From: Phenylobacterium haematophilum
GTDB lineage: Bacteria > Pseudomonadota > Alphaproteobacteria > Caulobacterales > Caulobacteraceae
Reading direction: 5' to 3'
Assembly (NCBI RefSeq): GCF_014196295.1
Contig: NZ_JACIDK010000002.1
Span: 434,001 to 498,000, forward strand
Length of the DNA stretch: 64,000 nucleotides
Under the pieces are notes generated by a model that ran no database searches, was not told where the DNA came from, and worked only from the letters and a program-made list of their open reading frames with translations. Each line of letters opens with the position of its first letter. Positions within the stretch are counted from its first letter, which is position 1. The position numbers and the translations under genes were made by a program. Below, piece by piece: positions 6,400 to 15,890 of the stretch.

Positions 6400-8601
6400 T
6401 CACTTCACCCGCACCCGGGCGCTGGCCTTGCGGCCCTGGTCGTCGACGACCGTCAGCCGGTAGAACCCCGGTCCCTTCGGGCGCCATATCGTCCGTCCAC
6501 TGACGGGATCGGCGGCCAGCGGCTCGCCGGCCACGTACCAGGACAGCCCTTCGCCGCCGGCGGCCAGCACGAGGCCGCGCGAGGACGGCCCGAACGCATC
6601 GACCTGCACCGTCGAACCGTTCGGCGGGAAGATCAGCCGCGGGCCCTGTTCGCGCTGCTCCAGCCGGGTCAGCGCCGACGGCGCGCCGCGCGGCGCGATC
6701 GGCCGCGGCGCGCTGGCCGGGGCGTCGATCAGGTCGGCGGCGTCGAACAGCAGCGGCAGCGCCGCGTCGCGCCCGGTCAGCCCGCCGCGCGCCCCGCCGT
6801 CGGCGCGGCCGGTCCACACCACCACCACGTACGGGCCCACCACGCCGGCCGCCACCGCGTCGCGAAAGCCGTAGGAGGTGCCGGTCTTGAACGCCATCAC
6901 CGGCCGGCCCTTGGTCAGCGCCGCCGCCGTCGCCCCGGCCGGGGGCGGGGTCTCGCGCAGGATGGCCAGCACCTGTTCGGCCGCCTCCTCGCGCATCAAC
7001 CGCCGCCCGCCCTGGCGCTCGCGGCGCGCCGCCTCGTCCTGCGTCCAGGCCAGCGGCTTGGCGACCCCGCCGTCGCCGAGCGCGGCGTACAGCACCGCCA
7101 GGTCGCGCACGGTGATCCCGACCCCGCCCAGCGCCATGGCCAGGCCCGCCTCGCGCGTCTGCGCCTTGGGCCGCACCAGGTTCACCCCGGCCCCGTCGAT
7201 CCGCGCCTCGAACGCGGCGGGCCCGACCTTGTCCAGCAGTTCCACTGCCGGGACGTTCAGCGAATAGGTCAGCGCCTCGCGCGCGGTGACCTTGCCGCGG
7301 AAGATGCGGTCGAAGTTCTCCGGCTGGTAGTCGCCGAACCTGCGCGCCGCATCGTCGATCTGGGTGTCGGGCGCGGCCAGCCCGTCGTCGAACGCAAAGC
7401 CATAGATGAAGGGTTTGAGCGCCGAGCCCGGCGAGCGCACCGCCCGGGTCATGTCGATCCAGCCGCCCGGCCGCGCCAGCCCGCCGGAGCCGACCGCCCC
7501 GCGCACCGCCCGGCCCTTGATCTCGACCACCAGGATCGCCGCCGTCGCCTCGGGGCCCTGGCTCTGCGCCACCCGTGCGGCCAGCGGCTCCAGCCGCGCC
7601 TGCAGACCGGCGTCGAGCGTGGTCAGCACCGAGGCCTCGCTCGCCGGCGCGGCCCGGGCCAGTTCGCCCGCGGCGTGCCAGGCCAGGGCCGGGAACGGGC
7701 TGCGGCCGGGCAGGGGCTCGTCCTCGGCCTCGGCCGCCGCAGTTTCGCTCAGGATCCGGGCGCGGATCATCTTGTCCAGCACCGCGCGCCGCGCCGCCCG
7801 CGCGTTCTCGGGGCGCAGGTCCGGCCGCCGCGCCTCGGGCGACTGCGGCAGCGCGATCAGCAGCGCCTGCTCGCCGTCGGTGAGGGTCTCGGGCTCATGG
7901 CCGAAGTAGGATAGGCTGGCGGCCCGCACGCCCTCCAGGTTGCCGCCATAGGGGGCCAGCGTCAGGTAGAGCGCCAGGATCTCGCGCTTGGAGAGCCGCG
8001 CCTCGATCTGCACCGCCCGCACCATCTCGATCAGCTTGGCGGGGATCGTCCGCGGCCGCGGCTCCAGCAGCCGCGCGGTCTGCATGGTCAGGGTCGAGGC
8101 GCCCGAGCTGACCCGGCCCGACACCGCCGCCGATCCCGCCGCCCGCGCCACCGCCAACGGGTCGACGCCGGGATGGATCCAGAACCGCGCGTCCTCAATC
8201 TGCACCAGCCGCTTCTGGAAGCTGTCGTCCGTCCGCGTCAGGTCGGCCCGGATCCGCCAGCGCCCGTCCTCCACCGGCAGCGCCCGCAGCCACGCCCCGC
8301 GCCGGTCCAGCGCCACCGGCGAGGACCGCTCCGCCCGCCCCATGTCCGGCGGCAAGGCGGCGTCCAGCGCGAACACCCCGACCTCCACGCCCAGCAGGGC
8401 GATCAGGCCGAGTGTGAGGGCGCGAACCCTGTCCTTCTCCCCTCGCGGGAGAAGGTGGCCCCGGGCAGCGGGGGCGCGCTCACCCATCCGCGCAAACCAC
8501 CGCCGCCATGCCCCGGTCAGGCCGGACAACCCCTCATCCGACGGGCTTCGCCCGCCACCTTCTCCCGCAAGGGGAGAAGGCTCGCTGACGCCTCCACTCA
8601 T
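6400..8601 (-). CDS. pbpC: Penicillin-binding protein 1C (GT51 plus transpeptidase)
   Basis: 733 residues from the ATG at 8601, whose ATGA overlaps the alpha-2-macroglobulin stop; E. coli PbpC is of similar size. It polymerises and may cross-link peptidoglycan at the periplasmic face. After a TM helix (about 59-80) the GT51 domain has the catalytic Glu in IEDARFW, then GASTLTMQTARL and NLEGVRAASLSYFG. The transpeptidase has SxxK (SALK), SxN (SLNVPAVELL) and KTG (KTGTSYGF). A C-terminal BiPBP_C-type domain follows, starting about GPRLIFPPNGS. The first 58 residues are unusual: residues 8-16 and 49-57 are translations of the CTTCTCCC palindrome in two different frames, so the cytoplasmic tail seems built from repeat DNA, or translation starts later, for instance at Met39. 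Confidence 0.93.
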   Translation of the reverse strand: MSGGVSEPSPLAGEGGGRSPSDEGLSGLTGAWRRWFARMGERAPAARGHLLPRGEKDRVRALTLGLIALLGVEVGVFALDAALPPDMGRAERSSPVALDRRGAWLRALPVEDGRWRIRADLTRTDDSFQKRLVQIEDARFWIHPGVDPLAVARAAGSAAVSGRVSSGASTLTMQTARLLEPRPRTIPAKLIEMVRAVQIEARLSKREILALYLTLAPYGGNLEGVRAASLSYFGHEPETLTDGEQALLIALPQSPEARRPDLRPENARAARRAVLDKMIRARILSETAAAEAEDEPLPGRSPFPALAWHAAGELARAAPASEASVLTTLDAGLQARLEPLAARVAQSQGPEATAAILVVEIKGRAVRGAVGSGGLARPGGWIDMTRAVRSPGSALKPFIYGFAFDDGLAAPDTQIDDAARRFGDYQPENFDRIFRGKVTAREALTYSLNVPAVELLDKVGPAAFEARIDGAGVNLVRPKAQTREAGLAMALGGVGITVRDLAVLYAALGDGGVAKPLAWTQDEAARRERQGGRRLMREEAAEQVLAILRETPPPAGATAAALTKGRPVMAFKTGTSYGFRDAVAAGVVGPYVVVVWTGRADGGARGGLTGRDAALPLLFDAADLIDAPASAPRPIAPRGAPSALTRLEQREQGPRLIFPPNGSTVQVDAFGPSSRGLVLAAGGEGLSWYVAGEPLAADPVSGRTIWRPKGPGFYRLTVVDDQGRKASARVRVK
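8433..8455. repeat. CTTCTCCC palindrome, copy B (inside pbpC)
   Basis: CCTTCTCCC - CTCGC - GGGAGAAGG, inside the 5' end of pbpC and encoding HLLPRGEK of its N-terminal tail. Arms are identical to copies at 6370-6392 and 8558-8580. Confidence 0.85.
8558..8580. repeat. CTTCTCCC palindrome, copy C (inside pbpC)
   Basis: CCTTCTCCC - GCAAG - GGGAGAAGG, 21 bp inside the pbpC start and encoding SPLAGEG. It is preceded on the plus strand by the flank CCCTCATCCGACGGGCTTCG, a sequence that often accompanies this palindrome in alphaproteobacterial intergenic repeats (from general knowledge). The palindrome is read in another frame than copy B. Confidence 0.85.
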
Positions 8602-11600
8602 GGCCCGGGCGCGATCACCGTGCGGCTGGCGCCGGTGCGCGCGTTCAGGCTCGGACGATACATGTCCTTGGCCTGCGCCCCCGGCAGCAGGAAGTCGCCC
8701 GGCGTCACCGCCCGCGCCACATAGGCGAAGGTGAAGGCGCCCTTGCCGGCCAGGTCCATGGCCGCGACATAGCGGTCGTCGCGGGCCTCCTGGACGTCGG
8801 CGCTGGAGAGCTCGCCAAGGAACTTGAACGGCCCGCTCTGCGCATCGTCCGGTCCCAGCACGGTCTCGATCTCGAAGCCGGCCGGCAGCGGGTCGTCGAC
8901 CACCAGCGACATCGAGCGGCTCTGGCCGGATCGGCCCGAGACCACCACGATCACCCGCTCGCCCTGGGTCAGGGCCGAGGGATCGACCGACCCGCCGGTG
9001 AACCCGACCAGCCGCTTGGAGAGGGTGATGCCGTTGTCCTCGGCGGGCGGCGGGGCGACCGGCGTGCCGGTCACCGTCACCGTGCGCCACAGCGCGCCCT
9101 TGCCGGCGTTGACGAAACGGGCCTCGGCCAGCTTGCCGACCGCCCAGCGCGGGGCGCCGCCGACCGCGGTCAGCGGCTGGGCGCCCTGGGCGTCGATGCG
9201 GATCGCTCCGGCCGCCTTCAGCATCCAGTGCGCCGCCTGCAGCAGGCGGGCCTGTTCCTGGGTGTTGAGGCTGTCGGGATCCTTGACCGCGTTCTCCAGC
9301 CGCTTCTGCAGCCCGCGGGCCAGGTCGGTCTCGCCGGCCTCGTAGGCCAGCGCCGTCACGGCGGCGATGTCGCGCAGCGGGCTCTGATACCAGTCGGCCT
9401 CGTCGCGATAGCCGAGCGCGGCGATCGCCTGGCGGAAGGACGAGCGCGCCCGGGCCTTGTCGCCCATCATCGCCAGCCCCGCGCCGACCTGGGCCTTGGC
9501 CAGCGGCGAGGCCTCGCTCTTCATCTGCACGTCGTGCCACCAGCGCAGGCGGGCGAGGTCGCCGCGGCCGCCCTTGGCCAGCACGTAGAGCGCATAGGCC
9601 GAAGCCCGACTGCGCATCCGCTCGGTCGCCTTCTTGGAGGCGTCAGAGCCGCCGGCCCACCAGTCCGGATACTCCATCCGGTAGGAAACCGAGGCCCAGC
9701 CCTCCGGCCGCGAGACCTGGCGCATGGCGCTCAAGGCCCGGTCGATCGCCTCCTGCGGCACCGGCGTCCCGGCCTTCTGCGCTTCGAGCAGGAAGTCGGT
9801 GACGTAGGCGCCCAGCCAGGGATCGGCCTCGCCGTCGCCGACCCGCCAGAGCCCGAAGGCCCCGTCCAGGGTCTGGCGGTCCAGCAGCCGTCCGACCGCC
9901 CCGGCCAGCGCCACGGACGAGCGCTTCAGCTTCGGATCGCTCGCCGCCTCCGCCGCATAGATCAGCGGATAGGCGGCCGACACCGTCTGCTCGGTGCAGC
10001 CATAGGGATAGCGCGACAGCGCGTTCGCGATCGGGGCCGGGTCGAAGCCGCGGAACGGCGAGTAGCTGACGTGCAGGGTGACGTCGCCGGCCGCGAGGCC
10101 CGCCAGCAGGCTGGAGGCCGGCGTGAACGCCGCCCCCGGCTGCTGCAGCTCATAGGTCGTCCGGGTGATCGGGCTCCAGCCCAGCCGCGTCTGGATCGGA
10201 TAGTCCTTGGCGGTCGAGAAACCGGGGCCGGAGACCTTGAAGCCCACCTGGCCGATGCCGGCCCGGCCCGGCGCGCTGAACGGGATCTTCTCGGCCACGC
10301 GTTGGCCGAGGGCCAGCTGGAAGGCCTTCTTGAACGGGGCCAGCACCCCGCCGCCGCTGGTCAGTTCGGCGATGTATGAGCCGACCTTGCCCTCGATGTT
10401 GTGCAGCTCCAGCGTCGCGAACGCCTTGTCGCCCGGCGCCAGGAAGCGGGGCAGGGCGAGGTCGGCGACCACCGCCTCGCGCACGGTCAGCGGCTTGCTG
10501 GCCGAGCCGACCGCGGTGTCGGTCCAGGCCACCGCCATCAGCCGCAGCTCGCCGTTGAACTGGGCCGCCGGCAGCTTGATCGTCGCCTTTCCGTCAAGGC
10601 CCGTCTCGACCACGCCCGACCACAGGGCGACGGTCTTGATCGGCGTGACGCTCAGGCCCTCGCCGCCGATGCCGTCGGCCCCGAAGTTGACGTTGGCGGG
10701 CGCGCCAAGGTTCGGGTCCAGCAGCCGCCCGTAGTCGTCACGGTAGTCGAGCGTCAGCGCCCGCTTGCCGAAGTACCATTTCACCGGATCGGGGCTCTGG
10801 AACTTGGTCAGCTGCAGGATGCCCTCGTCGACCGCCGCCAGGGTGACCCGGGCGCGGCCGGCGAACCCGGCTCCCTTGATGGTGATCGGCACCTCGACCA
10901 GCGCCTTCGAGTCGATCTTGGCCGGGGTGTTCAGCTCGACGCTCAGCTTCCGGCCCTTCGGATCCAGCGGCACATAGACCAGGCCCAGCGCCCGCCGCGG
11001 CTTGGGCGAGGCGACCGGATCGCGCGGCTGCACGACGCTGACCAGCACATAGGCCCCGCCGCCCCAGGCGGCGCTGGTCTTCAGCCGCACCGTCGCCCCG
11101 TCCTTGCCGACGGTGACGGTCTTCAGGTCGATCAGCCGGTCGGTGGCGACGGCGATCTGCGCTTCGCCGGCATAGGGCGGCTTCAGGGTGATCTCGACCG
11201 TGTCGCCCTGCGCATAGGACTTGGCCCCGGCGCTGACCCGCACGAAGTCGGGGGCCTCGACGTCCTTGGCCGGCGCGCCCCAGCCGGAGGCGAAGCGGAT
11301 GACGCTCTTGGCGCCGCCCGGCCCGGTCATCTCCAGCCGGTAGTCGCCCCAGCCCAGCCGGCGGCTGATCCGGGTCCGCTGGCCGGCGGCGAGGTTCACA
11401 TTGGCTTTGGCGACCACCACGTCGCGGCTGGTCCGCCGCCACTGCCAGCGGCCGTCCTGCTGGAACCAGTCATAGTCCCAGTTCTCGGAGATCAGGGTGT
11501 AGGTCGTCCCCGGCGCGGCGATCCGCTGGCCGGCGGCGTTCACCGCGATCAGGTCGATGATCATGGTCGGGTCGCCCGACCCGCTGGAATCCCCCTGCTC

Positions 11601-13634
11601 GATCTTGGCGCCCAGATAGACGCCCTTGGTCCGCACCTCCAGGTCCAGGCCCTCGCGCACCGGGCGCCCGCCCGGTTCGAAGACGCTGGCGGTGAAGGCG
11701 GCGGTCAGGGGCTGCGGCGTGTCGCCCGCTTCCTCCGACGACAGCGCCAGCACCGCGCGGCCGGCGCCGTCGGTGACGGTCTGGCCGACCTCCAGGAACT
11801 TCTCGGCGAACGGTTCGCGCTGGTCGCCCCACTGATAGCCCTCGAAGGCCGGGAACGGGTTCGGGTCGACGCGCAGTCGCGCCTCGCCCTGCGTCTGCAG
11901 CCCCGCACCGGCCGCGCCGTAGAGGAAACGGGCGGTGACGTCGATGTTGCGGGTCTCGCCGGCCTTCAGCGGCACGGCCTCCTGGCCGACGGCGGTCACC
12001 GCCAGCCGCTGTGGCGCGAAGTCCTCGACCTGAAACGACAGCTCGCCGGCCGGCTTGTCCAGCCCGTCGATCTCCAGCTTGGCGGTCCAGCGGCCGCGCG
12101 GCGCGCTCTTGGGCAGCTCGATGTCGACCGGAACGGCGCCCAGCGGCGCCTTGTCGAACGGATAGCGCTTGTACTCGACGCCGGAGGGACGTCGCACGAC
12201 GATCGCGCCCTTGCGGTCCTTCACCGCCTTGGCCTCGCGGTCGCGCAGCAGGGCGTTCAGGTGCACGATCTCGCCGGGCCGATAGATGCCGCGGTCGGCA
12301 TAGAGATAGCCGTCGATGGCGGTCTGGGCCGTGCGGCCCGCGACGCCGCTGTCTTCGGTGCGTCCGCCGATCCCCTGCTTGGACAGGTCCACCGGCGCGC
12401 GGTCGAGATCCAGCACCGCCAGGTCGCCCTGCGCGCCATAGGCCATCACCATCTTGGCGTCGGCTGCGCCTTCGCCGTCCAGCAGCGGGCGGTCGAAGCG
12501 CACCCGGCCCTGCGCGTCGCTCTGCGCCACGGCCAGGTCCTCGCCGTTGCGCGCCACCAAGGTCACGCGCACGTTCGGCATCACCTTGGCGGTCTTCAGC
12601 GAGCGGACCACCACGTCCAGCGCCTCGGACCCGTCATAGGCCGACAGCGCCATGTCGGTGAACACCACCCAGCGCCGCGCCTGGGCCGGCGGGTTCGGAT
12701 CGTAGTCGTCGTCGGAGCCTTCGCCCTTGATCGAGCGGCCGCCCGAGGCGTCGCGCACCTTGATCACATAGGCGCCGGGCTTCATCTCCTTCAGCACCGC
12801 GCCCAGCGGGAACACCGTGGTCACGCGCTCGCCGGCGCCCTGCGTGGTCACCGGCAGCTCGCCCTTCCAGACCACCCGGCCCTCGTCGTCGGGGCTGTCC
12901 GAGCCGTAGTCGCTCGGCCACTCCCCCTCGGCGGTGGGGTCGGGGGCGCTGATCGACTTGCGCACCAGGTTGCGGTCGACGACCCGCCAGACCTCGACCG
13001 ACAGCCGGCTGACATTGACCGTCTCGATCCCGACCCCGTCGGAATCCTCGCGCGGCAGGATCACGCCCTCGCCGGCGAACCCGACGAAGGGCGGCCTTTC
13101 ACCAAAGGTAAAATCGACGTCGGCGTTGGCCGCTAGGGTCTCGCCGCCCTTCGACGGCAGACCCTTCAGCAGCGTCACGCGGCGGTCGGCGAAGCCGGTC
13201 CCGCCGATGCACAGCTCCGATCCCTTCACGGTGACGGCCGGCGCGCCGCCCAGGTCGGGCGAGACCAGCACGTAGTCGGCATAGGATTTGGCCGGGTCCA
13301 GCGGCCGGGTCAGCTCGATGCAGGCCGCCGGCTGGTTGGCCGAGGTGTCGATCCGGTGGCGCCAGACGGCGAACCCTTCCGGCTTGGGAATGCCCCGCCG
13401 CGCGGCCTTCGCGTCGCGCGGCTTGCCGAACAGCGACCAGCCCTGCGCGCCCGGCGCGACCTGGGTTTCCTGCGAGGGCCGGCCGAACCAGTCGACGCCC
13501 TTGGCCGACAGCACCCCGCCGCCGAACGCGGCGATCACCAGGCCCGCCGCCATCAGCCCCGGCATCTTGCTGGCGCGAAGCTTGGCCAGCCAGCCCTTCG
13601 GGGTCGGCGTCTCGGGCGTATGATCGCTCGCCAT
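8598..13634 (-). CDS. Bacterial alpha-2-macroglobulin (YfhM-type)
   Basis: 1678 residues, matching the roughly 1650-residue YfhM-type proteins. These periplasmic protease traps are anchored in the inner membrane and are thought to protect the cell when the wall is breached. A short cytoplasmic tail precedes a membrane helix (about residues 29-46). MG domains follow, with a segment typical of the MG3/MG4 region (YLYADRGIYRPGEIVHLNALLRD). The thioester motif CTEQ is intact at Cys1213 in YPYGCTEQTVSAAYP, so it should trap proteases covalently. Standard lipobox is absent, unlike E. coli YfhM. It is the first gene of an operon with pbpC (4-bp ATGA overlap), the usual partner, linking protease defence to wall repair. 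Confidence 0.93.
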   Translation of the reverse strand: MASDHTPETPTPKGWLAKLRASKMPGLMAAGLVIAAFGGGVLSAKGVDWFGRPSQETQVAPGAQGWSLFGKPRDAKAARRGIPKPEGFAVWRHRIDTSANQPAACIELTRPLDPAKSYADYVLVSPDLGGAPAVTVKGSELCIGGTGFADRRVTLLKGLPSKGGETLAANADVDFTFGERPPFVGFAGEGVILPREDSDGVGIETVNVSRLSVEVWRVVDRNLVRKSISAPDPTAEGEWPSDYGSDSPDDEGRVVWKGELPVTTQGAGERVTTVFPLGAVLKEMKPGAYVIKVRDASGGRSIKGEGSDDDYDPNPPAQARRWVVFTDMALSAYDGSEALDVVVRSLKTAKVMPNVRVTLVARNGEDLAVAQSDAQGRVRFDRPLLDGEGAADAKMVMAYGAQGDLAVLDLDRAPVDLSKQGIGGRTEDSGVAGRTAQTAIDGYLYADRGIYRPGEIVHLNALLRDREAKAVKDRKGAIVVRRPSGVEYKRYPFDKAPLGAVPVDIELPKSAPRGRWTAKLEIDGLDKPAGELSFQVEDFAPQRLAVTAVGQEAVPLKAGETRNIDVTARFLYGAAGAGLQTQGEARLRVDPNPFPAFEGYQWGDQREPFAEKFLEVGQTVTDGAGRAVLALSSEEAGDTPQPLTAAFTASVFEPGGRPVREGLDLEVRTKGVYLGAKIEQGDSSGSGDPTMIIDLIAVNAAGQRIAAPGTTYTLISENWDYDWFQQDGRWQWRRTSRDVVVAKANVNLAAGQRTRISRRLGWGDYRLEMTGPGGAKSVIRFASGWGAPAKDVEAPDFVRVSAGAKSYAQGDTVEITLKPPYAGEAQIAVATDRLIDLKTVTVGKDGATVRLKTSAAWGGGAYVLVSVVQPRDPVASPKPRRALGLVYVPLDPKGRKLSVELNTPAKIDSKALVEVPITIKGAGFAGRARVTLAAVDEGILQLTKFQSPDPVKWYFGKRALTLDYRDDYGRLLDPNLGAPANVNFGADGIGGEGLSVTPIKTVALWSGVVETGLDGKATIKLPAAQFNGELRLMAVAWTDTAVGSASKPLTVREAVVADLALPRFLAPGDKAFATLELHNIEGKVGSYIAELTSGGGVLAPFKKAFQLALGQRVAEKIPFSAPGRAGIGQVGFKVSGPGFSTAKDYPIQTRLGWSPITRTTYELQQPGAAFTPASSLLAGLAAGDVTLHVSYSPFRGFDPAPIANALSRYPYGCTEQTVSAAYPLIYAAEAASDPKLKRSSVALAGAVGRLLDRQTLDGAFGLWRVGDGEADPWLGAYVTDFLLEAQKAGTPVPQEAIDRALSAMRQVSRPEGWASVSYRMEYPDWWAGGSDASKKATERMRSRASAYALYVLAKGGRGDLARLRWWHDVQMKSEASPLAKAQVGAGLAMMGDKARARSSFRQAIAALGYRDEADWYQSPLRDIAAVTALAYEAGETDLARGLQKRLENAVKDPDSLNTQEQARLLQAAHWMLKAAGAIRIDAQGAQPLTAVGGAPRWAVGKLAEARFVNAGKGALWRTVTVTGTPVAPPPAEDNGITLSKRLVGFTGGSVDPSALTQGERVIVVVSGRSGQSRSMSLVVDDPLPAGFEIETVLGPDDAQSGPFKFLGELSSADVQEARDDRYVAAMDLAGKGAFTFAYVARAVTPGDFLLPGAQAKDMYRPSLNARTGASRTVIAPGP

Positions 13635-13783
13635 CGGTCTCTCTTAAGCTGGACGGAATGTCGCAGCGATGGGACGCGAAAGGCTCGTCGGCGTCAATCT
13701 TCGGTAGGCGTCAGTCCCCAGACACGACGGCCCAAAAAGACGGGGACGAGGCGAACTCGCCCCCGCTGCAGCCTGTCCTCGGC

Positions 13784-15268
13784 TCAGTTCTGGTTCGGGC
13801 TGGCGGTGGCGATCTTTTCCATCGCGTCGTCGACCGTAAAGCTCGCCGCCTTGGCCCGCGGCGGGAACTCCTTGAAGCTCTCAAGCACCTTGCCGACGAT
13901 CGCCTGGGCCGGCACCAGCAAGAACGCGCGCTGGAACATCCACATGCCGTACTCCAGCGATTCCGGCCCGCGTTCGAAGGGGTCCGAGCGCAGGTTGTAG
14001 ACATCGGGCGCGCGCAGGTTGGTGAAGTCGAGCTTCCACACATTCAGTCCGGTGTGGTCCTGGGACTTGAAGCCGATCTTCCAGTTACGGGCGCGGATCG
14101 CGAGCAGGTCGCCGTCGTCGCTCCAGTACAGGAAGCCCTCCCGCGGCGATTCCTTCTCCTTGCCGCTGAGGAACGGGATCAGGTTGTTGCCGTCCAGGTG
14201 CACCTTGAACGTCTTGTCGCCGATCTTGCCGCCCTTCTTCACGCGCTCGACGACGTCCATGTCGCCCGCCGCCGCCGCGAAGGTCGGCAGGAAGTCCTCG
14301 TGCGCGCAGATGTCGTTGATGATCTGGCCGGGCTCGATGACACCAGGCCAGCGGATCGCGCAGGGCACGCGGAATCCGCCTTCCCAGTTGGTCGCCTTCT
14401 CACCCTTGAACGGCGTCGTCCCCCCGTCCGGCCAGGTCATCACTTCCGCGCCGTTATCGGTCGTGTAGACGACCACAGTGTCGTCGGCGGCGCCCAGCTC
14501 GTCCAGCAGCGCCAGCAGCTGTCCGACATGCCCGTCGTGCTCGACCATGCCGTCCGGATAGACGCCCAGCCCGGTGACGCCCTGCGACTCCGCCTTCAGG
14601 TGCGTGAAGACGTGCATGCGGGTGGTGTTGAAGTAGCAGAACCACGGCCCGCCGGCCTTCTGGTTGCGGGTGATGAAGTCCTTGGCCGCAGCCAGGAACT
14701 CCTCGTCGACCGTCTCCATCCGCTTCTTGGTCAGGGCGCCGGTGTTCTCGATGGTCTGGCCGCCCTTGCCGTCGGCCTTGCACTTCAGCACGCCCCGCGG
14801 ACCGAACCGTTCACGGAACTTCGGATCCTTCGGATAGTCCGGGTTCTCCGGCTCTTCCTCGGCGTTCAGGTGGTAGAGGTTGCCGAAGAACTCGTCGAAG
14901 CCGTGCATGGTCGGCAGGTGCTCGTCGCGGTCGCCCAGATGGTTCTTGCCGAACTGGCCGGTGGCGTAGCCCTGCGCCTTCATCACCTCGGCGATGCACG
15001 GGTCCTTGGGGCCCAGCCCCAACTCCGCGCCCGGGAGTCCGACCTTGGTCAGGCCTGTGCGGATCGGCGACTGGCCGGTCAGGAACGCCGCGCGCCCGGC
15101 GGTGCAGCTCTGTTGGCCGTACCAGTCGGTGAACAGCGCGCCTTCCGCGGCGATGCGGTCGATGTTGGGCGTGCGGTAGCCCATGACCCCGAGGTTGTAG
15201 GCGCTGACATTGTACCAGCCGATGTCGTCGCCCATGATGAATAGGATGTTGGGTTTGCCGTTCGGCAT
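13784..15268 (-). CDS. Type I sulfatase (arylsulfatase)
   Basis: 494 residues with the alkaline-phosphatase fold of the S1 sulfatases, hydrolysing sulfate esters. The metal site begins at once (NILFIMGDDIGWYN, Asp14 and Asp15). The maturation motif C-x-A-x-R is present as SCTAGRAAFLTGQ (Cys55), so the residue would need conversion to formylglycine; no maturase gene lies in this window. Later blocks include FGKNHLGDRDEHLPT and VVVYTTDNGAEV with the second Asp/Asn metal ligands. No signal peptide is visible, suggesting a cytoplasmic enzyme or unusual export. The start ATG at 15268 has a GGAGCG stretch upstream. Substrate unknown. It stands alone; 13635-13783 holds nothing recognisable. Confidence 0.88.
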   Translation of the reverse strand: MPNGKPNILFIMGDDIGWYNVSAYNLGVMGYRTPNIDRIAAEGALFTDWYGQQSCTAGRAAFLTGQSPIRTGLTKVGLPGAELGLGPKDPCIAEVMKAQGYATGQFGKNHLGDRDEHLPTMHGFDEFFGNLYHLNAEEEPENPDYPKDPKFRERFGPRGVLKCKADGKGGQTIENTGALTKKRMETVDEEFLAAAKDFITRNQKAGGPWFCYFNTTRMHVFTHLKAESQGVTGLGVYPDGMVEHDGHVGQLLALLDELGAADDTVVVYTTDNGAEVMTWPDGGTTPFKGEKATNWEGGFRVPCAIRWPGVIEPGQIINDICAHEDFLPTFAAAAGDMDVVERVKKGGKIGDKTFKVHLDGNNLIPFLSGKEKESPREGFLYWSDDGDLLAIRARNWKIGFKSQDHTGLNVWKLDFTNLRAPDVYNLRSDPFERGPESLEYGMWMFQRAFLLVPAQAIVGKVLESFKEFPPRAKAASFTVDDAMEKIATASPNQN

Positions 15269-15457
15269 CGCTCGCGCTCCTTGATGTCGTCGGGGGCGCC
15301 GGACACGTCTCCCCGCAGGACGTCAGCCTCGCCGCGAGCGCCGCAGGACGCCATCGGGCGCCCCCCTGCGACCCCCTTGGGTCTTCGCCCCAGACGTAAC
15401 GCCGTGCGGCTTGCGCCCGGCCGCGGTTGGCGCGACTGTCCGCCCGCGCGCCGCTAA

Positions 15458-15886
15458 GGGCCATGCGACGATCTTCGAGCAGATACCTGCGAGGCGACCC
15501 GCGCCCCCGTGCTGATCGATCCGGAACTCTCGCAGATCGACCCTATGTCGCTCGCCGGCCAAATGGGCCTGCACATCCGCTACATCGTCGACACCCACAT
15601 CCATGCCGACCATTTCTCGGCCAGCCGCGAGCTGCAGAAGCTCCCAGTGGTCATGAACCGCCTCAGCCCCGCCCCCTACGCCGACCTGCGGCTCGACGAC
15701 GGCGATGTGCTGATCGTCGGCGAACTGCGCATCCAGGCCCTGCACACCTCCGACCACACCCGCCGCTCCGACAAGATCTCGACCCTGGCCGCGGCCACGC
15801 TGCGCGAACCCTGCTTCACCCGCGCCGTCGCCCGCGCCGTCGCCCTCAAGGTCTGGCGCGACGCCGGCTACGAGCTGGAGAGCTGA
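15458..15886 (+). pseudogene. Decayed persulfide dioxygenase (ETHE1-type), rhodanese-like tail
   Basis: The frame opens only after a TAA (15455-15457) with no ATG; a GTG lies at 15509. Translation gives an MBL-fold fragment: PVLIDPELSQIDP, then the metal motif DTHIHADHFSASREL, then LRIQALHTSDHT. Whole enzymes of this family start with FRQLFD... and continue past HTPGHT with a second metal-binding half of about 100 residues; both are missing. Instead the frame runs into VARAVALKVWRDAGYELES, which resembles the very end of a rhodanese domain. The simplest reading is an internal deletion in a persulfide dioxygenase-rhodanese fusion that also lost its 5' end. Active function is unlikely. Confidence 0.65.
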
Positions 15887-15890
15887 TCCC

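Noticed and set aside
6400..9540. A 1046-codon version of PbpC extending through the end of the macroglobulin gene
   Set aside because: The extension is a shadow of the upstream gene; the ATGA overlap at 8598-8601 gives a normal length.
10401..13136. A 911-codon open frame on the plus strand opposite the alpha-2-macroglobulin gene
   Set aside because: Arg, Gly and Gln rich composition without any domain; it is the antisense shadow of a GC-rich gene whose minus-strand product has a clear family.
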